Assembly: GCA_028685945.1 (NCBI GenBank)
Contig: JAQUCZ010000002.1
Span: 1-31,254, forward strand
Length of the DNA stretch: 31,254 bases
Reading direction: 5' to 3'
Origin: Sulfurimonadaceae bacterium
Lineage (GTDB): Bacteria; Campylobacterota; Campylobacteria; Campylobacterales; Sulfurimonadaceae
The translations under genes and the position numbers were made by a program. Positions 1 to 7,125 of this stretch are shown here, piece after piece (the first letter of the stretch is position 1; every line of letters begins with the position of its first letter). The notes below the pieces were generated by a model. That model was given only the letters and a program-made list of their open reading frames with translations. It ran no database searches and was not told the DNA's origin.

Positions 1-788
1 ATGCAAGAGCCAAAGGGGCGGACGTGCGGTTTGTGTATTCCCCGATGGACACGCTTCAAATCGCCAAAGAGAACCCGCATGCCAAGGTCGTTTTTTTTGC
101 GATAGGGTTTGAGACCACGACGCCTATGAGCGCGGCACTCTTAGAGAGCGTGATTGCGCAAAAAATACCGAACGTTTTTTTTCACGTCAACCACGTGAGC
201 GTCCCCGAACCGATGCGCCTTTTGCTCGAAGATAGCGACTCGAAGATCGATGCTTTTTTGGGACCGAGCCACGTAAGCGTCATCAGCGGCAGCAAAATCT
301 ACGAGGAGTTTCCTAAAAAGTACAAAAAACCCGTCGTCGTTTCGGGGTTTGAGCCTGTGGACGTGATGGAGTCGATCTATAAAATAGTTAAACAATTCGT
401 AGAGGGGCGATGCGAGCTTGAGGTGGAATACACCCGCGCCGTTACGAGAGAGGGAAATACCAAAGCGCAGGAGCTTGTCGCAAAATATTTTCAAAAAGCT
501 CCGTCGTTTCGCTGGCGCGGTTTGGGCGACATTCCTTATAGTTCCCTGCAATTACGGCAAGAGTATGGCATGTACGATGCTGAGGTGCTTTATAAAGATA
601 TTCTGCCCCAAATGCCCATCGAAGATCATAAACTCTGTATCTGTGCAGAGATACTCAAAGGCAAAGCGATCCCCACCGAGTGCAGCGTATTCGGCACGGC
701 GTGCAAACCCTCAAGCCCGCTTGGAAGTTGTATGGTCAGCAGCGAAGGGGCGTGCGCGGCATATTTTAAGTTTGGGAAGTTGATTTAA
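1..788 (+). CDS. hypD: HypD, [NiFe] hydrogenase maturation protein (3' part)
   Basis: The reading frame is open from the left edge (first full codon at position 3), so the start lies outside the window. About 261 of the roughly 370 residues usual for HypD remain. HypD is an iron-sulfur scaffold that, with HypC, carries the Fe(CN)2CO unit assembled for [NiFe] hydrogenase in the cytoplasm. The GFETTTP motif is visible, and the C-terminal Cys-rich block is intact, with its CICAEILKG, P-x-E-C, FGTAC and CMVSSEGAC elements; these hold the 4Fe-4S ligands and the redox cysteines. hypE and hypA follow on the same strand after two intervening genes, which supports a hyp operon; hypB, hypC and hypF are presumably upstream. 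The family call is very secure. Confidence 0.97.
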   Translation, partial: ARAKGADVRFVYSPMDTLQIAKENPHAKVVFFAIGFETTTPMSAALLESVIAQKIPNVFFHVNHVSVPEPMRLLLEDSDSKIDAFLGPSHVSVISGSKIYEEFPKKYKKPVVVSGFEPVDVMESIYKIVKQFVEGRCELEVEYTRAVTREGNTKAQELVAKYFQKAPSFRWRGLGDIPYSSLQLRQEYGMYDAEVLYKDILPQMPIEDHKLCICAEILKGKAIPTECSVFGTACKPSSPLGSCMVSSEGACAAYFKFGKLI

Positions 789-815
789 GCTCTTGCGTGG
801 TAGTATGTACGCTTT

Positions 816-1841
816 ATGAAAAAAGTGAGGCACAAAGCTAAGATGGGTTCTTTTATCAAAAAAACGGGATTGTTTTTTTCTCTTTCTTTGGTTCTTTGTG
901 CCCAAAACTGGCATGTGGAACTTGACAATGACCTGCTTGTCTCTTCCGACGACGCTTACACGGGCGGCTTTAGTATCACCTACATGGGAGATATGTTAGA
1001 GCGCGCCGAAGAGGGGGTGTACAAAGAGTACACCCAAACGATGCGCGACCTCTTTAGTACGCTTTTTCTCACCGATTTTCCGAACAAACATATCAATGCT
1101 TCTATCGGGATCCAGCAAGTACACATCACTCCAAACGACATAGAGCGCTCCGACCCGATCTATAACGACACCCCTTACGCGGGGATAGCTTTGGCACATC
1201 TCTCCCTTTTTGCGTGGGACGATGCGGTGTTTGATCAGTATCGCCTCAGCCTTGGTGTAGTGGGTAAAAGAGCGATGACCAAAGAGGTGCAGGAGAATAT
1301 TCACCGTTTTACGGGGAGCAAAAACCCCCGCGGTTGGGATAACCAAATAGGCGAGAGGGGGAGTATCGGGTTTGGGTACCTGCGCGGGATGCGGGGGTAT
1401 GAGCAAACGTTTGAAGACGGGTGTGCTTTTGAGTGGTTTTACAGCGTTTACGCCGATCTTGGCAACACCTTTATCGGGGGCGGGGCGGGAACCCTTGTGC
1501 GCTACGGTAAAAACATGCCGCGCAATTTCGACGTGCCGAGTATTCTTTTTAACAACGCACCCAACAAAGTGCTCAATATGCACGATCGCCCTAATGCCCT
1601 CGGGTGGTCGCTCGATGCGGGGACATCGTTTAACGGCATAGGGTATTACTACCTTTATGAGGAGGGGGAGCGCGCGGGGTATAATTTTTATACGCCGCGA
1701 TGGATGCTGACCTCCAAGATCGGTGCAAGCGTATATGTGGAGAATTTTAATTTTTCCCTCTCTTTTTTCCCCGTAGTGACAAGAAAAAACACGACCCAGT
1801 CGGCAAGCTGGGGGCGATTTAGCCTCGGATGGCACTACTGA
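816..1841 (+). CDS. LpxR-like outer-membrane lipid A 3'-O-deacylase (DUF2219 family)
   Basis: This 341-residue protein resembles the LpxR family, beta-barrel enzymes of the outer membrane that remove the 3'-acyloxyacyl chain of lipid A. An N-terminal hydrophobic signal peptide covers about residues 14-30. The family N-terminal motif follows, with Asn38-Asp39 and YTGG (Thr49). A DTPYAG motif lies near residue 119 and a Q-x-x-x-H pair at Gln159/His163 just before GWDNQ; from memory these correspond to Gln118 and His122 of Salmonella LpxR. Alternating aromatic strands end in W-H-Y, usual for an outer-membrane protein C-terminus. A second possible start at 843 gives a more standard signal peptide; neither start has a strong ribosome binding site. 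The gene lies between hypD and hypE and overlaps the next gene. Enzyme activity is inferred from family and motifs. Confidence 0.85.
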   Translation: MKKVRHKAKMGSFIKKTGLFFSLSLVLCAQNWHVELDNDLLVSSDDAYTGGFSITYMGDMLERAEEGVYKEYTQTMRDLFSTLFLTDFPNKHINASIGIQQVHITPNDIERSDPIYNDTPYAGIALAHLSLFAWDDAVFDQYRLSLGVVGKRAMTKEVQENIHRFTGSKNPRGWDNQIGERGSIGFGYLRGMRGYEQTFEDGCAFEWFYSVYADLGNTFIGGGAGTLVRYGKNMPRNFDVPSILFNNAPNKVLNMHDRPNALGWSLDAGTSFNGIGYYYLYEEGERAGYNFYTPRWMLTSKIGASVYVENFNFSLSFFPVVTRKNTTQSASWGRFSLGWHY

Positions 1842-2533
1842 TGCAGCCGCATGCCATGGATGCTAAACTCCAAGAGTTTGACAAAACACTCAAGCGCTAC
1901 CTAAGCCCCAAAGGGATCAAAAGCATCGAGCTTCATGCCCTGCGTCTAAAAACCCGCGAACTTTATTCGTTGCTTGCAAGCGAGGAGAGTTTTGCAAAAG
2001 AGGTGAAAAAGATACTCAAATACAGCAACAGCCTGCGCGATATGGATGTATTTGAAGAGGTATACCTTGCTTCTTTACCTAAAAAATACCGCACGCGCCT
2101 TCCTATGGAGCAGATACAAGCGCGGCTTGAGGAGGAGAGAGAGGCGGATCGAGAGGCACTTGAGAGCTATCTTGCTTCGTTTCGTATGCCGCAAAAAGTA
2201 TCTTTTGCCTTAGAAAAAAAGAGGGAAGATGCAGTGCTTCCAAAGCTGCCCGAATACGAAAAAAAAGAGCTCCACCGTTACAGAATAGCGGTGAAAAAGA
2301 TGCTTGCTCAGGAGAAAAACCGCGAGGGAGGCAATAAAGAAAAAATTGTCTATCTGACGCAGCTAAAAGATATTCTCGGTACCATGAACGACAACGCCAA
2401 CGCCCTTGTGCGGCTTAAGCGTTATTTGGGCAAAACAAAACTTTTTATGCGCCTCAAACGCCGAGGTGCCAAAGAGAATAAAAAACTCTACAAAAAACTC
2501 AAAAAACTGACACAAGGGAAAAACGATGCATGA
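1829..2533 (+). CDS. CHAD-domain protein
   Basis: The protein has 234 residues and is highly charged and helical. Two His-containing basic helices, LHALRLKTRELYSLL near residue 36 and LHRYRIAVKKML in the C-terminal half, fit the conserved histidine alpha-helical domain (CHAD), which binds polyphosphate and occurs on polyP granules in other bacteria. No CYTH (triphosphate tunnel) domain is attached. The gene overlaps the LpxR-like gene by 13 bases. Alternative starts at 1841, which forms a TGATG stop-start overlap, and at 1856 are possible; none has a clear Shine-Dalgarno sequence. Its 3' end overlaps the hypE start by 8 bases, so it is probably co-transcribed and translationally coupled with hydrogenase maturation genes. 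The domain call is good, but the cellular role is unknown. Confidence 0.78.
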   Translation: MALLMQPHAMDAKLQEFDKTLKRYLSPKGIKSIELHALRLKTRELYSLLASEESFAKEVKKILKYSNSLRDMDVFEEVYLASLPKKYRTRLPMEQIQARLEEEREADREALESYLASFRMPQKVSFALEKKREDAVLPKLPEYEKKELHRYRIAVKKMLAQEKNREGGNKEKIVYLTQLKDILGTMNDNANALVRLKRYLGKTKLFMRLKRRGAKENKKLYKKLKKLTQGKNDA

Positions 2534-3518
2534 AACGATCGGCTTGGCATGCGGCAACGGCGGCGAAGAGAATAACGAGCTTATAAAAAAAGTGTTTTAC
2601 AAAGCGTTCGCCAACGAGATACTTGCAAAAAGCGAGGACGCGGCACTCATTGAAGAGGGACGATTGGCGATGACCACCGATAGCTTTACCGTCTCACCCC
2701 TCTTTTTTGCGGGCGGCGACATCGGAAAGCTTGCCGTATGCGGCACCTGCAACGATTTGGCGATGATGGGGGCAAAACCCAAATACCTCACATGCGCCGT
2801 AATTATCGAAGAGGGGTTTGCAACCCAAAAACTTGAGCGTATCGTCGCAAGCATGCAAGAGGAACTTGCCAAAAACGGTGTCGTCGTGGTGGGGGGCGAC
2901 ACCAAAGTGGTGCCAAGAGGAAGTGTAGACGGGGTGTTTATCACCACGACGGGCATAGGGGAGGTGCTTTGCGAGGGGATAAGCTCGGGTGCGCTTAAAG
3001 AGGGGGATGCTATTTTGCTTAGCCGCGACATCGGCGCGCACGGAGCGGCCATTTTTGCCGCACGCGAGGGGATTGCGCTCAGTTCTGCGCTTGAGAGCGA
3101 CTGCGCTTCGTTGTTTCCGAGTGTTGATGCACTGCTGCAAGCGGGGATCAAACCGCATGCCATGCGCGATGCGACGCGCGGAGGGGTGAGCGCCGTGCTG
3201 AACGAATGGGCAAAAAGCTCCGACGTTTGTATCGAAGCAGAGGAGGAGAAAATCCCTCTTGGCGATGAGGTGCGCGGCATCTGCGAAATGCTCGGTTTTG
3301 AAGCGCTTTCGCTTGCCAACGAGGGGACGTTCGTGCTTGCCCTTGAAGCCGCTCAAGCACAGCAAGCCTTGAAAATTTTGCAAACCTTTCACCCCAATGC
3401 GTGCATCGTAGGGCAGGTGAGCAAAAAGTACCCCCAAAAAGTGGTTTTGCATACGGCATGGGGAACGACGCGGTTTTTAGAGATGCCCAGCGGCGAACTG
3501 CTACCGAGGATCTGCTGA
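2526..3518 (+). CDS. hypE: HypE, carbamoyl dehydratase for hydrogenase cyanide ligands
   Basis: HypE (330 residues) dehydrates the carbamoyl group that HypF places on its C-terminal cysteine. The product is a thiocyanate that donates the CN ligand of the [NiFe] centre through HypC-HypD. The diagnostic C-terminus PRIC is present, ending in the reactive Cys330. The PurM-like ATP-binding fold is evident from the MTTDSF segment, GTCNDLAMMGA and the GGDTKVVPRG loop. The ATG lies inside the end of the CHAD gene, and the TGA stop shares its A with the hypA ATG (TGATG), so the three genes are tightly coupled. The length is normal and no key residue is missing. Confidence 0.97.
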   Translation: MHETIGLACGNGGEENNELIKKVFYKAFANEILAKSEDAALIEEGRLAMTTDSFTVSPLFFAGGDIGKLAVCGTCNDLAMMGAKPKYLTCAVIIEEGFATQKLERIVASMQEELAKNGVVVVGGDTKVVPRGSVDGVFITTTGIGEVLCEGISSGALKEGDAILLSRDIGAHGAAIFAAREGIALSSALESDCASLFPSVDALLQAGIKPHAMRDATRGGVSAVLNEWAKSSDVCIEAEEEKIPLGDEVRGICEMLGFEALSLANEGTFVLALEAAQAQQALKILQTFHPNACIVGQVSKKYPQKVVLHTAWGTTRFLEMPSGELLPRIC

Positions 3519-3868
3519 TGCACGAGTATTCGATAGTGCAGTCGCTTTTAGAGAGTTGCGAGCAACATGCCAAAGCCAACAACGCCGCAAAAATCACGCA
3601 GGTGGTGCTCAAAATCGGCGTGATGAGCGGCGTAGAACCCCAACTGCTTCAAAACGCCTTCGATACTTTTAAAGAGACGACGATCTGCGAAGAATCCGAT
3701 TTGGTGTTGCATATCCAAGAGGTCGTGGTGTATTGCCGCACATGCCAAAGAGAATCGACCCTACAAAAGCGTGAATACCTCTGCCCCGCATGCCAAAGCA
3801 ACGACTTAGAGATACGAGACGGGGAAGAGATGTATTTGATGCAGCTGGAGTTGGAAGAGAACTCTTGA
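3518..3868 (+). CDS. hypA: HypA, nickel metallochaperone for hydrogenase
   Basis: HypA inserts Ni2+ into the hydrogenase large subunit together with HypB. The start at 3518 gives the family's exact N-terminus MHEYSIV, with the Ni-binding His2; a longer upstream reading in the same frame is only shadow of hypE. The zinc site is formed by two CxxC pairs, Cys73/Cys76 and Cys89/Cys92. The length of 116 residues is normal. The start codon overlaps the hypE stop. It is the last gene of the + strand hyp cluster; the next gene is convergent, with only 4 bases between the two stop codons and no obvious GC-rich terminator. Confidence 0.96.
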   Translation: MHEYSIVQSLLESCEQHAKANNAAKITQVVLKIGVMSGVEPQLLQNAFDTFKETTICEESDLVLHIQEVVVYCRTCQRESTLQKREYLCPACQSNDLEIRDGEEMYLMQLELEENS

Positions 3869-3872
3869 TTTT

Positions 3873-4436
3873 TTAAGAACGTTTTATAATTAAAGATTTC
3901 ATCACATTTGGATTGTTTTCAAGTGCTAAGTCGTGTCTTTTTTCCGGAGGAATTCTTGTATATTGATCGAAAACATATTTGACGTTTTTTCGAAGTTGAT
4001 TAGGTTCTTGGAAATTGATTTTTTTTATAAACTCTTTACCGCCTAATCTTGTAAGTACCCAAAAAATTTCATCACTGCTCTCCGACATCTCTTTGCATTT
4101 ATCTAAAGTTTCTTTAAGTTTTAAATCTTGGAGAAGTTCGTCATAGCTCCAAGCTGTAGTGGAAGCATCAGCTTGTATTTCTCTATTGAGTGCATGAATA
4201 TAGTTAATAAGTGCATCGGCTTTTGTATATTCGTCATCATGTAAGTCGTCACCGAGCATAGCGATTATTTTAGAACGTTTTTTTAAAAATTGGTATTGCT
4301 GTTTTGTTCCTTCTTTTAAAACATTGTTTAAAGAACCGTATTTATTAAGCAATTCCAATAACAACTCAATTGTATGTTCATCAGTGTCTACATTGTACTC
4401 ATCCGAGAGTATTTTTACAGCTTTCATCAAATCCAT
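3873..4436 (-). CDS. Hypothetical protein coupled to the Rep_3-like gene
   Basis: I do not recognise this 187-residue protein. It is soluble, mainly helical and charged, with no signal peptide, membrane segment or known catalytic motif. It has Asp/Glu-rich and Lys-rich stretches and a Leu-rich N-terminal helix near residues 20-35 (TIELLLELLNKYG). Its ATG at 4434-4436 shares a base with the stop of the upstream Rep_3-like gene (TAATG), so the two are almost certainly translated from one message. A second ATG lies three codons in, at 4427. Base composition is clearly AT-richer than the adjoining hyp genes, suggesting a different origin. Coupling makes an accessory role to the Rep-like protein plausible (copy control, partition or partner), but this is inference. 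Confidence 0.7.
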   Translation of the reverse strand: MDLMKAVKILSDEYNVDTDEHTIELLLELLNKYGSLNNVLKEGTKQQYQFLKKRSKIIAMLGDDLHDDEYTKADALINYIHALNREIQADASTTAWSYDELLQDLKLKETLDKCKEMSESSDEIFWVLTRLGGKEFIKKINFQEPNQLRKNVKYVFDQYTRIPPEKRHDLALENNPNVMKSLIIKRS

Positions 4437-5554
4437 TAAATATATCCGCCTTCTTTTAATTTTTTCATGATTTCATCGTCTTTGAGACCTTGTTTTCTAT
4501 AAACATTTACCCAACTTTGAGCTTCTTCACTCATTTTTATCGATTCTTTAGAGTACATAGCTAGGTGTTCTAAGGTATTAAACTTTTCAATGAGTTTGCC
4601 TATAGTCATTATGTATGCTCGATGGAATTCCGCTTCTTTTTTATTTGAAAACAGCCAATTAATGGCGTTAATAAACATTTCCGGCGTTCTTCCGGTTTCT
4701 TTCATGTGTATACGTAATTGATAGATTCCGTCTACATTTTTATATTCGACTCTTCTAAAATTTGGTTGTATTTCGCATCGTCGTTTATCAAAATATTCGA
4801 CGACTTTTCTAGCTCCGTCAGTTTCCTCTTTTATAATTAAAGATTTTTCATCCGTAACCTTTTTTAGTTCCGATAGTTTTTGTAATGTCATATATTCATG
4901 CGAGTTATATGTAATGACTTGTTTCGATACATTGGTACTTTTAAAGAGATTTTCACTTTTATGAAACGTAACCTGAAATGTAATATGTGAGATATTTTTT
5001 CCATTTTTGAGAACATCATAACTAATATTGCTATGTTGTGATGCATTGAGTTCTTCGAGAGATTTGTCTAAAATTTTCTTTTTGAATAGATTCCATGTGG
5101 TGATATTTTTGGGAGGACAAAAAATATGTTTTAATTCTTCAGGAGATAATTGAAAACTGGCTAAACGGTTTTCTAATAAAAAAAGATAAAATCTTTGCGC
5201 GAAGAGACTCTTTAAATTCAAAAAATCTTGCAACTCGTAACTTGTAAATATTGCATAAATCTCCAGTAAAATTGTTTTACCTATTTCTGAGAGCAATAGC
5301 TTGATTTTTCCATCATGATAGGAAAGTGAGTTGTATATCGTAGATTTAAAAACGATACCATCCTCTTCCCATGAAGTAGATAAATTTAATAAATTATTTA
5401 AAAATTGTTCTACTTCATCTTGAACGATATTAATTTGTGAAAATGTTTCAAAGTTCTCGTGCGAACTAGCATTACACATATAGACGAACAAAAAGTCCGA
5501 GAGTTGAGATTTTTGTAAAGTGATAAGGAAATTTTTTGTTTTTTCTGAAATCAT
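4436..5554 (-). CDS. Rep_3 (RepB/RepE-like) replication-initiator-like protein
   Basis: The protein has 372 residues. Residues of about 80-195 follow the second winged helix of Rep_3 plasmid initiators (Pfam PF01051 as I know it): a strand-helix start, then FTSYELQDFLNLKS and RFYLFLLEN (compare the family's T-x-y-x-L...LkSkya-rlYeLL), LSPEELKHIF, a W-x-x-FKKKILDKSLEELN segment (compare FkrrvLdpAikEIN) and an I-x-F-x-V strand. The N-terminal part could be the first winged helix. The C-terminus (QGLKDDEIMKKLKEGGYI) is a small helical tail. Such proteins bind iterons at plasmid origins; here the gene sits among chromosomal housekeeping genes and I see no iterons. It is AT-rich. Its initiation activity is unproven; it could be a domesticated or regulatory relic. 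The start at 5554 follows an extended -10 closely and has only a weak ribosome binding site. Confidence 0.72.
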   Translation of the reverse strand: MISEKTKNFLITLQKSQLSDFLFVYMCNASSHENFETFSQINIVQDEVEQFLNNLLNLSTSWEEDGIVFKSTIYNSLSYHDGKIKLLLSEIGKTILLEIYAIFTSYELQDFLNLKSLFAQRFYLFLLENRLASFQLSPEELKHIFCPPKNITTWNLFKKKILDKSLEELNASQHSNISYDVLKNGKNISHITFQVTFHKSENLFKSTNVSKQVITYNSHEYMTLQKLSELKKVTDEKSLIIKEETDGARKVVEYFDKRRCEIQPNFRRVEYKNVDGIYQLRIHMKETGRTPEMFINAINWLFSNKKEAEFHRAYIMTIGKLIEKFNTLEHLAMYSKESIKMSEEAQSWVNVYRKQGLKDDEIMKKLKEGGYI

Positions 5555-5573
5555 ATAAAGTACTTTTTGAGCA

Positions 5574-5579
5574 ATTATA
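5574..5579 (-). promoter_or_regulatory. Putative extended -10 of the Rep_3-like operon
   Basis: On the - strand this reads TGT-TATAAT, an extended -10 element, 19 bases upstream of the Rep_3-like ATG. No convincing -35 is seen, as is common in Campylobacterota. The predicted leader is very short, near 13 nucleotides. The interval to the next gene (5555-5736) shows no repeated iteron-like units. Confidence 0.55.
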
Positions 5580-5736
5580 ACATATAGAGAAGGGCAGAAC
5601 TAAGTTTAAAGTAGCCGGAACTGTACGACATTAGCACCTTTTATTGAAAATATCATATTTATCGTGATTACATAGTGAGTTTCAAACTTGGTCATAAGAA
5701 TGCGGTATTGTGTACCTATTATACTGATTGGTAGGA

Positions 5737-6150
5737 TTAACTTGCAAGAGCGTTATTCTCTTTGTGCCTTAATTCCGAAGCTATGAAAGATAATTCAGTT
5801 TGAAACATGAAAAGATTTTCGTACATTTCGGTAGTAATTTTATCCATCTCATTAAAAATTTCCGATTTTTCTTTATTGGCATGTGAAATCACGCTCAGCC
5901 TCTCTAGCATCTTCTGTAGATTGACAATATTGTCGTGAAATTCTTCGTTATCAAGGGCAAGAGAAAATTCAGGTTCTTTTTCCATTTTCACTACTAGTTT
6001 TTTGAGTTCTTCATTTTGTTTTTTTAGAGCAAATATAAGTTCCATTACGATAGAATTCGCCAATTCTCTTGCGCCACTCTTAAACGCTGATACCGTCTTT
6101 TCGAATACATCGGGAAAAGCATTCTCAAAATGTAAAAGAAGAGTCATCAC
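5737..6150 (-). CDS. Hypothetical coiled-coil protein
   Basis: I do not recognise this 137-residue protein. It begins with two consecutive ATG codons (6150 and 6147) preceded by AAAAGGTG, a good ribosome binding site. The sequence is helical and Glu/Lys/Leu rich, with heptad-like patterning from about residue 40 (ALKKQNEELKKLVVKME) to the end, suggesting one or two coiled coils. There is no signal peptide; the first helix is only moderately hydrophobic. It has its own promoter (TATAAT on the - strand at 6173-6178) and is separated from the Rep-like operon by 182 bases, so co-transcription is uncertain. Its AT-rich composition matches the neighbouring island. A structural or adaptor role is only a guess. 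Confidence 0.65.
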   Translation of the reverse strand: MMTLLLHFENAFPDVFEKTVSAFKSGARELANSIVMELIFALKKQNEELKKLVVKMEKEPEFSLALDNEEFHDNIVNLQKMLERLSVISHANKEKSEIFNEMDKITTEMYENLFMFQTELSFIASELRHKENNALAS

Positions 6151-6172
6151 ACCTTTTAATAAGTGTATTAGA

Positions 6173-6178
6173 ATTATA
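6173..6178 (-). promoter_or_regulatory. Putative extended -10 for the coiled-coil gene
   Basis: On the - strand the sequence reads TGC-TATAAT, an extended -10 hexamer, 22 bases upstream of the first ATG of the coiled-coil gene. No clear -35 is visible. Confidence 0.55.
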
Positions 6179-6311
6179 GCATTTTATTAATTGTTGGCTT
6201 TGAATGACGTGTTATAGTAGATTTCAGTTTAGAAAAAGATAAAACGAAAAAAATCTCCGATAAAAGTGAAATTTAAGATAATGATTAAATAAATCTTAAA
6301 GCTTCAATGGA

Positions 6312-6317
6312 TATAAT
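6312..6317 (+). promoter_or_regulatory. Putative -10 element of the rplU-rpmA promoter
   Basis: A perfect TATAAT lies 84 bases upstream of the rplU ATG, in an AT-rich region with A-tracts further upstream (about 6230-6260). It predicts a 5' leader of roughly 80 nucleotides. The interval 6151-6401 otherwise holds only the divergent promoter of the upstream - strand gene and the leader hairpin. Confidence 0.55.
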
Positions 6318-6338
6318 TCCGAACTTTTTGTAGAAATA

Positions 6339-6371
6339 AACCTGTGATTGACTTCGATTTGTTCACGGGTT
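6339..6371 (+). promoter_or_regulatory. Hairpin in the rplU 5' leader
   Basis: AACCTGTGA (6339-6347) pairs with TCACGGGTT (6363-6371), giving nine pairs including one G-U around a 15-base loop. It sits between the predicted transcription start and the ribosome binding site AAGGA at 6390-6394. L21 operons in some bacteria carry an autoregulatory leader; whether this is one is inference from position only. Confidence 0.35.
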
Positions 6372-6401
6372 ATTTGAGTATCATATTTGAAGGAACCGTA
6401 G

Positions 6402-6710
6402 ATGTACGCAATTATTAAAAATGGTGGTAAGCAGTATAAAGTTCAAGAGGGCGATATTTTATTGTTCGATAAGATGTCTCTTGAGCCTAAAGCTACTATC
6501 GAAATCAAAGAAGTTCTCGCAGTAAATGCAGGCGAACTTAAAATGGGAACACCTTTTGTAGAAGGTGCTGTAGTAACTGCTGAGGTTATCAACGAGGGTC
6601 GTGCTAAGAAAGTAGTAACTTTCAAAAAACGCCGCCGTAAAGATAGCAAAGTTAAAAGAGGTTTCAGAAGAGACTTCACACGTGTTCGTATCACGAAAAT
6701 CGCTGCATAA
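6402..6710 (+). CDS. rplU: 50S ribosomal protein L21
   Basis: L21 binds 23S rRNA in the large subunit, contacting L20. The 102-residue protein begins MYAIIKNGGKQYKV, the family N-terminus, and has the Lys/Arg-rich block KKRRRKDSKVKRG before its C-terminus, where the rRNA-binding region lies. The ATG is preceded by AAGGAACC. rpmA follows 25 bases downstream, the near-universal rplU-rpmA pair, which here leads on to obgE after a terminator. The length is normal and nothing is missing. Confidence 0.98.
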   Translation: MYAIIKNGGKQYKVQEGDILLFDKMSLEPKATIEIKEVLAVNAGELKMGTPFVEGAVVTAEVINEGRAKKVVTFKKRRRKDSKVKRGFRRDFTRVRITKIAA

Positions 6711-6735
6711 GCTAAACTAACGAAGGAGAATTGTC

Positions 6736-6993
6736 ATGGCACATAAGAAAGGTCAAGGTAGTACACAGAATAACCGCGATTCGGCCGGTAGAAGACTGGG
6801 CGTTAAAAAATACGGCGGAGAGGCTGTAATAGCCGGAAATATCATTATCCGCCAAAGAGGAACGAAAGTTCACCCTGGCGCAAACGTAGGTATGGGTAAA
6901 GACCATACGATCTATGCATTGGTTGACGGTGTTGTCAAATTCGAAAGAAAAGACAAAAAACGCCAACAAGTTTCAATCGTACCAGCTGCGTAA
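6736..6993 (+). CDS. rpmA: 50S ribosomal protein L27
   Basis: L27 is an 85-residue protein whose N-terminal tail reaches the peptidyl transferase centre. The N-terminus is MAHKKGQGSTQNNRDS, so the mature tail starts directly after Met without the protease-cleaved extension of Firmicutes L27. The RQRGTKVHPGANVGMGKDHT core is the family signature. The ribosome binding site is GAAGGAG, 8 bases before the ATG. A hairpin with a T-run follows the stop codon, so the rplU-rpmA transcript probably ends, at least partly, before obgE. Confidence 0.98.
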   Translation: MAHKKGQGSTQNNRDSAGRRLGVKKYGGEAVIAGNIIIRQRGTKVHPGANVGMGKDHTIYALVDGVVKFERKDKKRQQVSIVPAA

Positions 6994-6999
6994 TTCTGC

Positions 7000-7026
7000 A
7001 TATTCGGGTTTTGCCCGAATATTTTT
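7000..7026 (+). terminator. Rho-independent terminator after rpmA
   Basis: ATATTCGGG (7000-7008) and CCCGAATAT (7014-7022) form a perfect nine-pair stem with a TTTTG loop, followed by a run of T to 7026. It starts six bases after the rpmA stop. The rest of the gap (7027-7125) is AT-rich and probably contains the obgE promoter, but I cannot fix its -10. Confidence 0.85.
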
Positions 7027-7125
7027 CCACTTTCGGGGATTTTCCCTCTCTATTTAAATATTTAACAGTTTACTTTTTTCTAGTGTTAGTAAATTTTTAA
7101 GTATTCCAATTTAAGGACTCTACAC

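Noticed and set aside
996..1835. 279-codon - strand frame opposite the LpxR-like gene
   Set aside because: It has no recognisable domain or ribosome binding site, while the + strand reading has a signal peptide and family motifs.
2597..3319. Long open frame on the - strand within hypE
   Set aside because: It lies wholly opposite a clear hypE with intact motifs; its Ser/Ala-rich product is the usual antisense shadow of a GC-rich gene.
3401..3517. A 39-codon N-terminal extension of HypA
   Set aside because: HypA must begin MHEYS for its nickel site; the extension overlaps hypE in another frame and has no family similarity.
5555..5736. Possible iteron-bearing origin upstream of the Rep_3-like gene
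   Set aside because: I looked for tandem or spaced direct repeats of 15-22 bases and saw none; only short AT-rich similarities are present.
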